A stretch of 64,000 bases of DNA, taken from CBDBZX01 sp965213645. GTDB taxonomy: Bacteria > Deinococcota > Deinococci > Deinococcales > Trueperaceae. Positions 51,555 to 60,403 of the stretch are shown piece after piece. Made by a program: the position numbers and the translations under genes. The stretch lies in assembly GCA_965213645.1 (NCBI GenBank), contig CBDBZX010000002.1, forward strand, positions 806,001-870,000, in the 5' to 3' direction. Within the stretch, counting starts at the first letter, position 1, and each line of letters begins with the position of its first letter. The notes under the pieces were generated by a model. That model did no database searches. It was not told the DNA's origin and saw only the letters and a program-made list of their open reading frames with translations.

Positions 51555-53105
51555 GTGGATGACCCTGAGCCTCGCCGTGAGTCGAAACCTGCCCGTCAAG
51601 AGGCGCACAGAACGAGCGCTCGCTGGCTGAGCAATCTGCTCGCAGGTATTTCGGTAGCGTTCGTACTGATTCCACAGTCCTTGGCCTACGCCGAACTCGC
51701 CGGGCTGCCCGCTTTTCACGGCCTCTACGCCGCCGCCTTGCCCCCTATTGTAGCGGCGTTTTTCGCCTCGAGCCCCTACCTCCAAACCGGCCCCACCGCG
51801 CTCACCGCGATTCTCGCCTACGGTGTGCTCTCGTCACAATTTAGCGTCGCCTCACCCGAATACATCGGCGCGGCGGCGCTTTTAGCGCTCCTCGTCGGAG
51901 TGTTCCGCGTCGCCCTCGGTCTCCTAAAGATGGGCGCACTGGCCTACTTCATGAGCCAGCCTGTGCTACGCGGTTTTACCTCCGCCGCCGCCCTGCTCAT
52001 CCTCCTCTCGCAACTGCCCACAGCGCTAGGCGTCGAAGCAGTGGGTGAAGGGATTTTTGCGCGGCTCTGGTACACGCTCACGCACCTCAACACATGGCGG
52101 CTTAGCGCCATCATGCTCAGCCTCGGCACGCTCTTTTTGGTGCTCGGGAGCCGCCGCCTGTCGCCGCTCTTTCCTGGCGTGCTCGCGGCGGTGCTCTTGG
52201 GTCTCGGGGTGTCGTCGTTCTTAGGGTACACCGCGCCGGTGGTCGGTCAGGTGGGCGCGTCTTTTATCCACTTGAATATAGCGCTTCCCTGGGGCGCACT
52301 ACCTAACCTTTTCGTCGGCGCGTTGGTCATTGCGGGCGTGGGCTTCGCTGAGCCAACCGCGATTGCGCGGTCTTACGCGAGTGAGGCTCAGCGTTGGAAC
52401 CCCAACCGCGAACTCATCAGTCAAGGGATGGCGAATATCGCGGCGGGGCTCGTGCAAGGCTTTCCGGTGGGAGGCAGCTTTTCGCGCTCGAGCTTGGGCC
52501 AACTCGCAGGCGCAACCAGCCGCTGGAGCGGCCTCGTCACCGGCCTTGTCGTGCTGACGTTTTTGCCGTTCGCCTCGCTCATCAGCGCCTTGCCACGCGC
52601 AGTTTTAGGTGCCATCGTGATTGCGGCGGTAGTGAATTTGCTCGAGCTTCGCGCCCTCATCAGACTCTGGCGCTACGCCCGCTTTCAGGCGCTCACCGCC
52701 TACGCCACCTTCGCCTTGACCTTGCTTTTAGCGCCGCGCATCGACTACGCGGTTTTAGCGGGCGTCGCGCTCGCGGTCGGGCTCCACCTGTGGCGCGAAA
52801 CGCAACTCACCGTCCAGAGTCACCGTCGCGAAGATACGCTCGTGGTCGAACTGACGGGCGTGCTGTATTTTGGCTCGGTCAATCAGCTCGAGACCGCCCG
52901 GCAGTCCTTACCTAGCCTCAACGACATCGAAGAGGTCGTGGTAGACGGCTCCGGCTTGGGCCGCGTTGACCTCAACGGGGTGATGGCGCTCTATGAGTGG
53001 CAGCGAGAGGTCGAGCGGGGCGGAACGTCGCTCCGCTTTATTCACCTGCAACCGCACGTGCAGCGGATGATGCGGCGGGTGCAAGAGAGTAGGGGCAATT
53101 CATGA
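51555..53105 (+). CDS. SulP-family anion transporter with STAS domain
   Basis: 516 residues. Membrane domain of about 10-14 helices with the SulP signature FVLIPQSLAYAELAGLPAFHGLYAAALPPIV and LQTGPTALTAIL near the N-terminus, followed by a C-terminal STAS domain (about 415-510; LVVELTGVLYFGSVNQLE, EEVVVDGSGLGRVDLNGV). SulP proteins move sulfate, bicarbonate or other small anions; which one is not readable. The last codons and the stop (arg-Gly-Asn-Ser-stop) lie inside a 28-bp palindromic repeat, so its C-terminus was altered by repeat insertion. Confidence 0.92.
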   Translation: MDDPEPRRESKPARQEAHRTSARWLSNLLAGISVAFVLIPQSLAYAELAGLPAFHGLYAAALPPIVAAFFASSPYLQTGPTALTAILAYGVLSSQFSVASPEYIGAAALLALLVGVFRVALGLLKMGALAYFMSQPVLRGFTSAAALLILLSQLPTALGVEAVGEGIFARLWYTLTHLNTWRLSAIMLSLGTLFLVLGSRRLSPLFPGVLAAVLLGLGVSSFLGYTAPVVGQVGASFIHLNIALPWGALPNLFVGALVIAGVGFAEPTAIARSYASEAQRWNPNRELISQGMANIAAGLVQGFPVGGSFSRSSLGQLAGATSRWSGLVTGLVVLTFLPFASLISALPRAVLGAIVIAAVVNLLELRALIRLWRYARFQALTAYATFALTLLLAPRIDYAVLAGVALAVGLHLWRETQLTVQSHRREDTLVVELTGVLYFGSVNQLETARQSLPSLNDIEEVVVDGSGLGRVDLNGVMALYEWQREVERGGTSLRFIHLQPHVQRMMRRVQESRGNS

Positions 53106-53116
53106 ATTGCCCCTAC
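53089..53116. repeat. Perfect 28-bp palindrome (GTAGGGGCAATTCA / TGAATTGCCCCTAC)
   Basis: Both 14-base arms match exactly. It supplies the final codons and TGA stop of the SulP gene. Same family as 60163-60190 and the two copies at 17537 and 17600. Confidence 0.92.
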
Positions 53117-53125
53117 TACAGCTAC

Positions 53126-53209
53126 AGCGTCAGGTAAAAGAAGCATGTCATTCTGAACGTAACCCTTCGACAAGCTCAGGACAGGTTCCGAGAAGTGAAG
53201 AATCTACAG
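53126..53209 (+). repeat. Fragment of the MITE-like repeat
   Basis: Contains ATGTCATTCTGAACGTAA, CCCTTCGACAAGCTCAGG and GAAGTGAAGAATCT, as in copy 1 (28990-29060), without the far half. Its right end supplies the stop codon of the minus-strand gene at 53204. Confidence 0.65.
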
Positions 53210-53512
53210 GCTGCGAGCTGAATTCCAGCGCCCCAACGCCGCCACAACTTCACCTTTATCCACTTCAGCCCAGAAGAGGTCGTAGCCCTGCCAGGTCGCG
53301 TGCTGATAGGGAAGACCCAGGCGTCCGAAAACGCGCTCGCCTGCGGGTTCACTCTCGTCCGTCGCGCTCAAGAGTTCCAACATGAGCCGCTTCCCCTCGC
53401 TGCCCAAGCTGCCGATTTGATGCGCGTTCTCGCTCAGCGCTAGGGTCGGCTCCGGCTCGATTTCGCTCACGCTTTCTATGTTTTCCAGGTCAATATACTT
53501 TACGTCTACCAT
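53204..53512 (-). CDS. Hypothetical protein of 102 residues
   Basis: No family was recognised. Acidic N-terminal half (IDLENIESVSEIEPEP), then a mixed segment ending WQGYDLFWAEVDKGEVVAALGRWN, which looks like a compact alpha/beta fold. It is the last of three minus-strand genes with the DUF5872-like and general-stress-like proteins (13 and 0-1 bases apart), so a stress-related role is suggested by position only. The stop lies in a repeat fragment. Confidence 0.6.
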   Translation of the reverse strand: MVDVKYIDLENIESVSEIEPEPTLALSENAHQIGSLGSEGKRLMLELLSATDESEPAGERVFGRLGLPYQHATWQGYDLFWAEVDKGEVVAALGRWNSARSL

Positions 53513-53524
53513 TCACGCCCCCTC

Positions 53525-54226
53525 TTACTGCGCGTCTCGCACAGCTTCTTTTAGCTCGCCCTTGTCCATCTTGCTACGTCCCGACACGTCCAAGTCTTGA
53601 GCGCGTTCGTAAAGCTCGCTCTTGTTGAGGTCGGAGAGGTCTTCGTCTTCGGACCTGTTGTTAGAAGTATCTATCTCGGGAACATCCGCCTCGCGAATCG
53701 CCTGCACGAGTTCGTCCTTGGTCATGTCGCTGCGCCCCGAGATGTTGAGTTGCGCCGCCCACGTCTGCAACTCATCTTTAGTCGGCTCAGGTACGTTCTC
53801 ACTCTCAGCGAAACCGAGCGCCCACATCGCTTTTTTGACCACATCGGGCCAATTCGCGTGCTGCTCACCTTCCTTAGAGACCTCCCGCTTCGTCTTTTCA
53901 GCTTCTTTGGTCTGCGCGTCTGTAAGCATCGCCCAGGCTTTTTTCGGCAGATAGCGCTTCATCGTGTCGCCCTTCTGCGCGTCCGCGTCGCCCTCTTTCG
54001 TCTGCCAATCCTGGTTTGTCCATTCCTCTAAGGACTCTGCCGCGTCGTCCTTCTCGTCCTTTTTGTAACCGCCGCCTTGCTTTTCGTATTCCTGTACCAA
54101 AAGCTGACTCTTCCGCGCCGACCACTGCCCTGGTTCGCCGCCCTTATCGGAGCGTTTGATTTCTTCTTTCAGTTCGCGTCGCAAGTCAGGTTTGGTGTAC
54201 TTTTCGTCATAGTTGTCGTCTGCCAC
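53525..54226 (-). CDS. DUF5872/Rho-N (SAP-like) domain protein
   Basis: 233 residues, highly charged. The first half (QWSARKSQLLVQEYEKQGGGY ... SLEEWTNQDWQTKEG ... RYLPKKAWAML) is the DUF5872 pattern. The second half has two copies of a Rho-N/SAP-like helical motif: TKDELQTWAAQLNISGRSDMTKDELVQAI and NKSELYERAQDLDVSGRSKMDKGELKEAV. Such motifs bind nucleic acid. Its start is directly at the stop of the general-stress-like gene (sharing one base), so they are one operon. Likely a stress-protective or DNA-associated protein (inferred). Confidence 0.8.
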   Translation of the reverse strand: MADDNYDEKYTKPDLRRELKEEIKRSDKGGEPGQWSARKSQLLVQEYEKQGGGYKKDEKDDAAESLEEWTNQDWQTKEGDADAQKGDTMKRYLPKKAWAMLTDAQTKEAEKTKREVSKEGEQHANWPDVVKKAMWALGFAESENVPEPTKDELQTWAAQLNISGRSDMTKDELVQAIREADVPEIDTSNNRSEDEDLSDLNKSELYERAQDLDVSGRSKMDKGELKEAVRDAQ

Positions 54227-54702
54227 TAACGCATCCCTTCCAAAACCCTCTGCGCCTTGTCCGCGAAGTCGTTGTCCACCATCACCACGTAGCGCTCCGC
54301 TTGCATCCCACCAATAGAGGTGAAGTCGCGCCTGCCGCCCGTCATCGCGTAGCCGACCGCGCCTAAAATTGCACCTGCGATTGCGCCCGCAATGAGACCG
54401 TATAAAATCATCGTGAAGAACGCGCCGAACGCGAATAGGCCGAAGATAAGGCCGACGAACACACCCGTGGTTGCGCCGCTCACCGTGCCATTTAGAATCG
54501 CCTTGCCGTAGTTGAGGTTGCCTGTGACCTGCTCGACAAACTTGAGCCCCTCCGCGACGATGGCGGTGTGCTCCACCGGAAAGTCGTTGTCCGAGAGGTA
54601 GTCCACCGCTTTTTGCGCTTCGGCGTAATCTGAATACGACGCGATGGTCTGTCTGGGTCTTTTGGACGTTGCTTGGGGGGTGCCTCGCATGGGTTGGTCC
54701 AT
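54226..54702 (-). CDS. General-stress-type protein with glycine-zipper membrane segment
   Basis: 158 residues. The N-terminus (TIASYSDYAEAQKAVDYLSDNDFPVEHTAIVAEGL) is the YflT/GSP17M-like fold. A glycine-rich membrane segment of two helices follows (about 75-120; IAGAIAGAILGAVGYAM is a glycine zipper). The C-terminal AERYVVMVDNDFADKAQRVL repeats the first fold. GGAGGAAAC stands before ATG 54702. First gene of a three-gene unit with the DUF5872-like protein. Confidence 0.82.
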   Translation of the reverse strand: MDQPMRGTPQATSKRPRQTIASYSDYAEAQKAVDYLSDNDFPVEHTAIVAEGLKFVEQVTGNLNYGKAILNGTVSGATTGVFVGLIFGLFAFGAFFTMILYGLIAGAIAGAILGAVGYAMTGGRRDFTSIGGMQAERYVVMVDNDFADKAQRVLEGMR

Positions 54703-54771
54703 TGTTTCCTCCTGTACGTTTAAGATTAGGAGGAAACGCGGCGGTGTTTGTCGCGCTGTGTTACAGATGCG

Positions 54772-55668
54772 TTATGAAACAGTCTGAAGAGCCTCGAGCC
54801 ACCCCCTCAGCCCCCTCCCAATCTCAGCCGGCCTATCCTCCGGCAAAAAGTGCAACCCTGCCCCAACATCAACCGCCGTGAGGTTCGGCAGCGCCTTGCA
54901 CCACGTAACCTCTTGTTCACCGATAATCGCACCCGGCTGTGCGTAGAGAAGCAGCTTGGGAGCGTCAAACGTCGTGAGGTAAGCGTTATAGGCGTTCACT
55001 ATCTCAGCAACGTCCGCAGGCTCGCCCTCAATCGGTATCTCTCTGACCGCTCGCAACATAGGCTTACGGGTTGACCTCTCTAAAAAGGGCGCACGGTAAG
55101 CGTCCAGCTCTTCTTTGGAAAAGTCGCGTAAGGTGCCACCCGGCAACACGGTCTCGGTAAAGAAATTCTCCTCCAAAATCATCCGTTCACCGACGCCCTC
55201 AGTGCGCAACTGCTTAAACATCGCCTGCGAGTCTTCGTCAAAGTCGTCCCAAGTGTTCGTGTGAAGATGGCCCTCCATAAAGGCTACGGCTTTAACCCGC
55301 TCAGAAAAGCGCGTCAGATAGTGCAGCCCAATCGCGACGCCCCAGTCGTGCAGGACAAAGGTGAGGTTATCCAGTTCTAGTGCCTCAATAAAAGCGTCCA
55401 CGTAGGTGATATGGTCAACCAAACGGTAGTCGATGTCCGGCTTGCCCGACTTTCCCATACCGATGAGGTCGGGGGCGAGGCAGCGTCCTTTATCTTGGAC
55501 GTGAGGGATGACGTTGCGCCAGAGGTAGGAAGAGGTCGGGTTGCCGTGGAGGAAAAGGATAGGGTCGCCGCTGCTTTCTGATAAGTTGGCCTCGAGATAG
55601 TGCATAAACGAATCTCTGACATTGACAGTTCTCGAGACTAAATCTTCAGGAAGAGACACTCTGGACAT
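54772..55668 (-). CDS. Haloalkane dehalogenase-like alpha/beta hydrolase
   Basis: 298 residues, cytosolic. The HGNPTSSYLWR oxyanion loop (Asn43), the nucleophile elbow HDWG (Asp108 with Trp109), an acidic residue in the cap/base region and a base His (GAGLHFLPEDRP, about 276) match the haloalkane dehalogenase family, in which Asp attacks the carbon-halogen bond and Trp plus Asn hold the halide. Lacking biochemistry, a related alpha/beta hydrolase (luciferase-like) is possible. AAGAGGT precedes ATG; 12 bases after the sulfotransferase-like gene. Confidence 0.87.
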   Translation of the reverse strand: MSRVSLPEDLVSRTVNVRDSFMHYLEANLSESSGDPILFLHGNPTSSYLWRNVIPHVQDKGRCLAPDLIGMGKSGKPDIDYRLVDHITYVDAFIEALELDNLTFVLHDWGVAIGLHYLTRFSERVKAVAFMEGHLHTNTWDDFDEDSQAMFKQLRTEGVGERMILEENFFTETVLPGGTLRDFSKEELDAYRAPFLERSTRKPMLRAVREIPIEGEPADVAEIVNAYNAYLTTFDAPKLLLYAQPGAIIGEQEVTWCKALPNLTAVDVGAGLHFLPEDRPAEIGRGLRGWLEALQTVS

Positions 55669-55680
55669 TAGAATGACCTC

Positions 55681-56235
55681 TTAACGAGCCTTGTTCGCGT
55701 GAGGAAAAGGTATATCGGGACGCTCAAAACCGAGAAACTGAGACAACTCAGTCCAGCCGCCGCCCTCTTCCCAACACACCTCTAAGAGGTCATCAGGCCG
55801 CGCTCTAAAGTAATCTCTGACCTCTTGCAAGTGCCGCTCGTAAAACTGAATGTGCTCCTCCTTATGCTCGTGCGGCATGGCGTAGCCGTAGATAACCTTT
55901 CTGAACTTGGTCGGGCCGGTCAGTTCGGCGTGCTTGCGCAGGCTCCCAAACCACGTCTCGGCGTCTTTGCGCCGCGTTAGGATGAACTTGGAGCCGGGAA
56001 AGGTTTGGTCAACTTCTCGGTAGACGAGCGGCCAGGGCCAATCTTCGAAGCTCTCGTAGTGGCTGATGTGCTCGAGCAATCCCTCATAATTCCGCTCGCG
56101 CCAGAGATTAAAGGCGTCCACGCTGTAAGAGGTGTGCTTGAGTCCCCAGTGGCGCAAACACACGCCGAGCGTAGAGGTGCCTGTTTTGTTGAGGCCGATA
56201 CCGACGACTTTTCGCGGCGCTTCCGTCTTTTTCAT
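55681..56235 (-). CDS. Sulfotransferase-like protein
   Basis: 184 residues from ATG 56235. VVGIGLNKTGTSTLGVCLRHWG is the 5'-phosphosulfate-binding loop typical of PAPS-dependent sulfotransferases of the sulfotransfer family; FILTRRKDAETWFGSL is the 3'-phosphate-binding strand and helix. The acceptor is unknown. The start is chosen by the -10 box TAGACT 7 bases upstream; a longer reading to 56265 is possible. Likely co-transcribed with the dehalogenase-like gene. Confidence 0.82.
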   Translation of the reverse strand: MKKTEAPRKVVGIGLNKTGTSTLGVCLRHWGLKHTSYSVDAFNLWRERNYEGLLEHISHYESFEDWPWPLVYREVDQTFPGSKFILTRRKDAETWFGSLRKHAELTGPTKFRKVIYGYAMPHEHKEEHIQFYERHLQEVRDYFRARPDDLLEVCWEEGGGWTELSQFLGFERPDIPFPHANKAR

Positions 56236-56242
56236 CCCGTTT

Positions 56243-56248
56243 AGTCTA
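56243..56248 (-). promoter_or_regulatory. -10 box TAGACT of a leaderless-type promoter
   Basis: On the minus strand TAGACT ends 7 bases before ATG 56235. Confidence 0.5.
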
Positions 56249-56341
56249 ACCCTATTCCCGGTCAATAGATTCCGAAAAGTTGCTGTCCCTTGTATGTCTC
56301 GAGCTAAAGCGTGCAGGTTTGTGGTGCGCTACCCTTTACGG

Positions 56342-56347
56342 TAGAGT
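56342..56347 (+). promoter_or_regulatory. -10 box TAGAGT of a leaderless-type promoter for tdk
   Basis: TAGAGT ends 5 bases before ATG 56353 and decides that start against the in-frame codon at 56311. Confidence 0.55.
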
Positions 56348-56352
56348 GCGCT

Positions 56353-56988
56353 ATGCCTTTCTATCGTTTTGGAGGGGGCTGGCTCGAGTTGATCGTCGGT
56401 CCCATGTTTTCAGGCAAGTCCGAAGAGTTAATTCGCCGTGTGACCCGCGCTTTTATCGCCAAGCAAGAGGTCCAGGTCTTTAAGCCCAGCTTAGACACGC
56501 GCTACAGTACCACCTCGGTCGCCTCGCATAACGGGCGCACCTTGGAGGCTATCGCCGTGACCGACGCCGAGGAGATGAAGGCGCAGTTGGAGTCGCAGAC
56601 TCAGGTCGTCGCTATTGACGAAGGACAGTTCTTGGGCGCGGAACTCGTCACCTTAGCCCTAGACCTCGCCGACGAGGGCAAACGGGTGATGATCGCGGGG
56701 CTCGACCTGGACTTTCGCGGTGAACCTTTCGGGGTGATGCCGCAGCTTTTAGCGCGGGCCGAGTCGGTGGAGAAGCTCACCGCTATCTGCGAGTGTGGCC
56801 GGGCTGCAACACGCACGCAGCGGCTCATCGGCGGACATCCTGCACACTTCGACGACCCGGTGATTTTGGTCGGCGCGGCGGAGCGCTACGAGCCGCGCTG
56901 CCGCGCCTGTCACCGCGTACCGCGTGCAGTGCGGGCGACGCCGTTTGAAGTTGGAGCGCGGCGAGAGCAGGAAGGGCGGAAGCGTTAA
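56353..56988 (+). CDS. tdk: Thymidine kinase (type II)
   Basis: 211 residues; phosphorylates thymidine in the salvage pathway. P-loop GPMFSGKSEELIRR (about 16-29), VVAIDEGQFLG (Walker B with catalytic Glu), GLDLDFRGEPFG and the zinc site CECGRAATRTQR ... PRCRAC (four Cys) are present. LASSO loop cysteines confirm the type II (TK1-like) family. Stands between the sulfotransferase unit (divergent) and a GGDEF gene. Confidence 0.95.
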   Translation: MPFYRFGGGWLELIVGPMFSGKSEELIRRVTRAFIAKQEVQVFKPSLDTRYSTTSVASHNGRTLEAIAVTDAEEMKAQLESQTQVVAIDEGQFLGAELVTLALDLADEGKRVMIAGLDLDFRGEPFGVMPQLLARAESVEKLTAICECGRAATRTQRLIGGHPAHFDDPVILVGAAERYEPRCRACHRVPRAVRATPFEVGARREQEGRKR

Positions 56989-57148
56989 GCCGTTCTAAAA
57001 GTAAGACATTTAACACAGTTTTTTGGTGTGCCTACGCGCTATAAATGATAAGTTCAGTGGACCACTTGGGAGAGGGTCGCGGCTCGAGCTTATTGCGCAG
57101 CCCTGTAGCGGGGTGAAAGCGTTATTGGAAAAGAGGCAGACCTATTTT

Positions 57149-58531
57149 ATGCCAGCAAACGATGTATTTGATGCGAGGGCAGACGCTCAGTTGACACCTT
57201 CCCAAGAGGCACTAAGGCGTGCGGCGCACGTGGTTCGCCGCCTGTTCGGTGTTTCCATCATTTTCGTCGGCAACGAGTCAGCGTCCTTCGTGTACGGCTT
57301 AGACGAGTCGCAGCAAGCGGCACTCTGGTCGCTTGCTGCTGAGGTGAGCATAGATGCTGCTGGAGAGGTCAACGTTATTCTCGACGCTCAGCGAGACGAA
57401 CGCACGGCGCAGCACGCCGCTGTGCAGGACTTAGGGCTTCGCTTCTACGCGGGTGTGGTTTTGGGTGCTCAGCATTTCTGTATCGCCCACACCGAGCCGC
57501 GTGAGCAGTTTGGCGAGGAGGAGAAAGCGCTCCTCATCGACGTAGCGACGCTGGCCCTCGAGCATCACGCCCTTCATTTGGGCGCTGAAGCCCTTCGTGA
57601 CAGCCGTGAATTCAACCAGAGGATGATAGCGAGTATTCAAGACTGTATCAAGGTCCTTAGTCTGGACAGCACGCTACTCTACATGAGCCCGAACGGACAA
57701 AAGGCGCTAGAGATTGAGAACATCGAGGACTTTTTGGGTCAGTCGTGGCTCAGCCTCTGGCACGGAGCTGACACTAAAGACGCGATGAACGCCCTTCAGG
57801 TCGCTCGAGGAGGGGGCGTCGGACACTTCCAAGAGTTTTTGCCGACCACGTCTGGTAGACCCAAGTTTTGGGACGTGCGTGTGACGCCTATCCTGGACGC
57901 CCAGGGCAGTCCCGAAAAGCTCCTACTCGTTTCCAGAGATATCACCGAACGCAAGCGGCGCGAGGACGAGTTGGAATCGGTGCGTGAACAGTTGGAGCTT
58001 GCCAATCAGAAGCTCGAGCACGACACCTTACACGACATGCTCACAGGGCTGCCCAACCGCAAGCTCTTCGCCGAGCACGTCTGGACGGCCATCAGCCGCT
58101 TAGAGCGCTACCCCGGACAGGGCTACGCGGTGCTCTTTTTGGACTTCGACGATTTCAAGCGAGTCAACGATACCTATGGGCACGGCGTCGGCGACGAGCT
58201 TTTAATCGCCATCGCTGAGCGTCTCAAGCGTGTGGTGCGCCCTTCCGACATCGTAGCGCGGCTCGCGGGCGATGAGTTCACTGCGCTGCTGAGCGATGTG
58301 CAGGACGAAAACGACGTGACCCAAGCGGCGGAGCGCATTACAAAGGCGTTCGTAGAGCCCTTAGAGCTGAGCGACCAAACCCTGCGCGTGACGGTCAGCA
58401 TCGGCGTCGTCATGAGCGAAAAGCACTACCGCCAACCCGACGAGATTCTGCGCGACGCAGACGCTGCGATGTACCGCGCGAAAGCGGCGGGCAAAGCGCG
58501 TTACGCTGTGTTTAGACCCGCGATGCATTAG
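57149..58531 (+). CDS. GAF-PAS-GGDEF diguanylate cyclase
   Basis: 460 residues from ATG 57149; an in-frame TTG at 57023 is less likely. Order: GAF-like domain (about 20-160), PAS domain (about 160-285; MIASIQDCIKVLSLDSTLLYM), short coiled coil, GGDEF domain (about 295-455; HDMLTGLPNRKLFAEHVW, and RLAGDEF at about 373, an A in place of the first G that many active cyclases have). No membrane helix, so it is a cytosolic sensor that makes cyclic-di-GMP. Its stop overlaps that of the convergent MATE-like gene. Confidence 0.87.
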   Translation: MPANDVFDARADAQLTPSQEALRRAAHVVRRLFGVSIIFVGNESASFVYGLDESQQAALWSLAAEVSIDAAGEVNVILDAQRDERTAQHAAVQDLGLRFYAGVVLGAQHFCIAHTEPREQFGEEEKALLIDVATLALEHHALHLGAEALRDSREFNQRMIASIQDCIKVLSLDSTLLYMSPNGQKALEIENIEDFLGQSWLSLWHGADTKDAMNALQVARGGGVGHFQEFLPTTSGRPKFWDVRVTPILDAQGSPEKLLLVSRDITERKRREDELESVREQLELANQKLEHDTLHDMLTGLPNRKLFAEHVWTAISRLERYPGQGYAVLFLDFDDFKRVNDTYGHGVGDELLIAIAERLKRVVRPSDIVARLAGDEFTALLSDVQDENDVTQAAERITKAFVEPLELSDQTLRVTVSIGVVMSEKHYRQPDEILRDADAAMYRAKAAGKARYAVFRPAMH

Positions 58532-59907
58532 GTTCTGTAACGTTTCTGCGGCTCTCGCTGTCCCATACGGCTGCGCTCGTCGCGGTGCTCGAGTCGTCCC
58601 ACAACAGGCTGCACCTTCAACCAGAGCCAGCCCACCTGCACGCCGCTCCCCATCACAAACGCCGCGATCCCAATGTAAAGCCCCGTCACCCCGCTCCACA
58701 CCACCCCGACGATGAGGATGACGCCGCTCACAACCAAGGATAGGGCAACGGACTGCATGATACTTTTCGTTTGCCTGCCGTGCACGATCAGCCCCTGATA
58801 CCAGTTTTGCAGCACGCTCAAACTCGGCCAGAAGAGCGCCAACCAGAGCCCCGACTGCGCAAGTCGCGCTAGCTCAGGGTCTAGGCCCGCCACGCTTTCA
58901 AACCAGAGGGTGCTGAGAGGCGTCGCGGCGATGAGGAGAAGTGCGGCTAAAATCCCGAAGGTGAGCAGCCAGGTAAAGCGCCGCAAATTCACTAACGACT
59001 GCGGCTCGTCCGCTAAGGCCACCACAACCTCGTTATAGGCCATTCCTAAGCTGCGAAAGATGAAGATAAAGCCGCTCAGCACGGGCCAGACTGCTAACGA
59101 TTCCAACGCTAGAGGCATCCGTCCGAGCGCCGCGCTACCGAGAGGTTGTACCAGCAAGAGGAGTAGAGAGGTCGCGGCGAGGGGGACGTAAAAGGTGTAA
59201 AAAGCAGGCCAGGTAAGCTCGTCCACGTGCGGCTCCCCCCTAAGCTCTCGCAGAACCGGACGCACGCGCCACCCGATGTAAAACGCCTCAGTGAGCACGC
59301 CCGCCGCAATTCCCAGGCCGCCCACGACGATACCAGGCAGACCGCCCACGAGCACCGCCGCGACTACGGCCACACCCATCGCGGTGATGTTCGCGCAGAA
59401 GCGGATGAACGTGCCCGTACTGACCGCTCTGGACTGTCCAAAACGAATCAGCACCCCTTGATGAAAGCGGCGGTGCGCGATGCTCCAGGTCCAAGGCAAG
59501 ATGACCATGAGCCCTAAGCGAGCGGGCGCGATGACCTCTTGTGGCGGGCTGAGCGCGGCGACGATGACGAGGTGGTAGAGCGGGGTGAAGACGAGGAGCA
59601 CGTGCAGCAGCGTGAGCAGCCCACCCGCCCACATCATGAAGCGGTACACCTTCCTATACGACGCCCAATCCTTGCTGAGCGCAGTCGAAGCGGCGAGCAG
59701 CATGATGATAGGCGCTTCGATGATGAGCGCGATAGGGAAGACCACGCCGCCGAGCGCCGCCAAGTTGACCGTAGGCTCAGCGAGGCGAGCGATGACCGCG
59801 CCCACCAGGGGCTGCTCCAAGCCCATAAAGAGCCAACTCACTGCAAGGGGCCACCAGGTTTTGAAGATGTGTGAAAAGGGTAGCGCGTGCATAGCGCTGC
59901 TCACCAT
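58528..59907 (-). CDS. MATE/ANK-like multi-helix transporter
   Basis: 459 residues with about 12 hydrophobic helices. Features like MALPFSHIFKTWWPLAVSWLFM, an internal duplication of 6+6 helices and VSWLFMGLEQPLVGAVIARL resemble the multidrug/oligosaccharidyl-lipid/polysaccharide flippase superfamily, near ANK/MATE proteins. The substrate is unknown. The start could be ATG 59907 or the ATG at about 59892 (MHALPFSH). Convergent with the GGDEF gene (4-base overlap of the stop regions). Confidence 0.78.
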   Translation of the reverse strand: MVSSAMHALPFSHIFKTWWPLAVSWLFMGLEQPLVGAVIARLAEPTVNLAALGGVVFPIALIIEAPIIMLLAASTALSKDWASYRKVYRFMMWAGGLLTLLHVLLVFTPLYHLVIVAALSPPQEVIAPARLGLMVILPWTWSIAHRRFHQGVLIRFGQSRAVSTGTFIRFCANITAMGVAVVAAVLVGGLPGIVVGGLGIAAGVLTEAFYIGWRVRPVLRELRGEPHVDELTWPAFYTFYVPLAATSLLLLLVQPLGSAALGRMPLALESLAVWPVLSGFIFIFRSLGMAYNEVVVALADEPQSLVNLRRFTWLLTFGILAALLLIAATPLSTLWFESVAGLDPELARLAQSGLWLALFWPSLSVLQNWYQGLIVHGRQTKSIMQSVALSLVVSGVILIVGVVWSGVTGLYIGIAAFVMGSGVQVGWLWLKVQPVVGRLEHRDERSRMGQREPQKRYRT

Positions 59908-60162
59908 ACCTGTTCGGTTCTATAAGCATTGCATGGTTCACCGTGTTTTGACTCCAGCGGTGTTGTTGAGGCTCGAGTTAGAGCCACAACGTTCAGAGCC
60001 ACGTTAGCAAGAACGTCAATGACATTGATTAGACCTCTTGCGAAAGTACCGCTTTCTCTGCCCGTTGCGTCTGCTCATACTCGCTCTGCTCGGCAAAAGC
60101 AGGAGGTCTACTAACCTCTTTGAACTCGTACAATCATTTCTCTTAGCGAGGGAGTGCGTGGC

Positions 60163-60190
60163 GTAGGGGTGATTCATGAATCACCTCTAC
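60163..60190. repeat. Palindrome (GTAGGGGTGATTCA / TGAATCACCTCTAC)
   Basis: 28 bp, one mismatch between arms. Same family as 53089-53116. It is the only recognisable structure in the 496-bp gap 59908-60403 apart from the -10 box at its end. Confidence 0.88.
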
Positions 60191-60391
60191 CATTTGCCTC
60201 TCAACCTCTCTAAGTTTAAGTCGTCTTTCTTTGACGTAAGGTTACGGCAAAACACCTAAGAGGCTTTCTACGACCCTTCCAGCGTGGTCTACTAAACATT
60301 TGCGCAGAACAAAACAATATAGAGAAGTGTAACCTCTCGCTGTTACCTCTACTTTCAACCCCCGCGTCACACTTCAGCCTGTCACAAGTGC

Positions 60392-60397
60392 TACGCT
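60392..60397 (+). promoter_or_regulatory. -10 box TACGCT of a leaderless-type promoter
   Basis: TACGCT ends 6 bases before ATG 60404. Confidence 0.5.
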
Positions 60398-60403
60398 TTT
60401 TTC

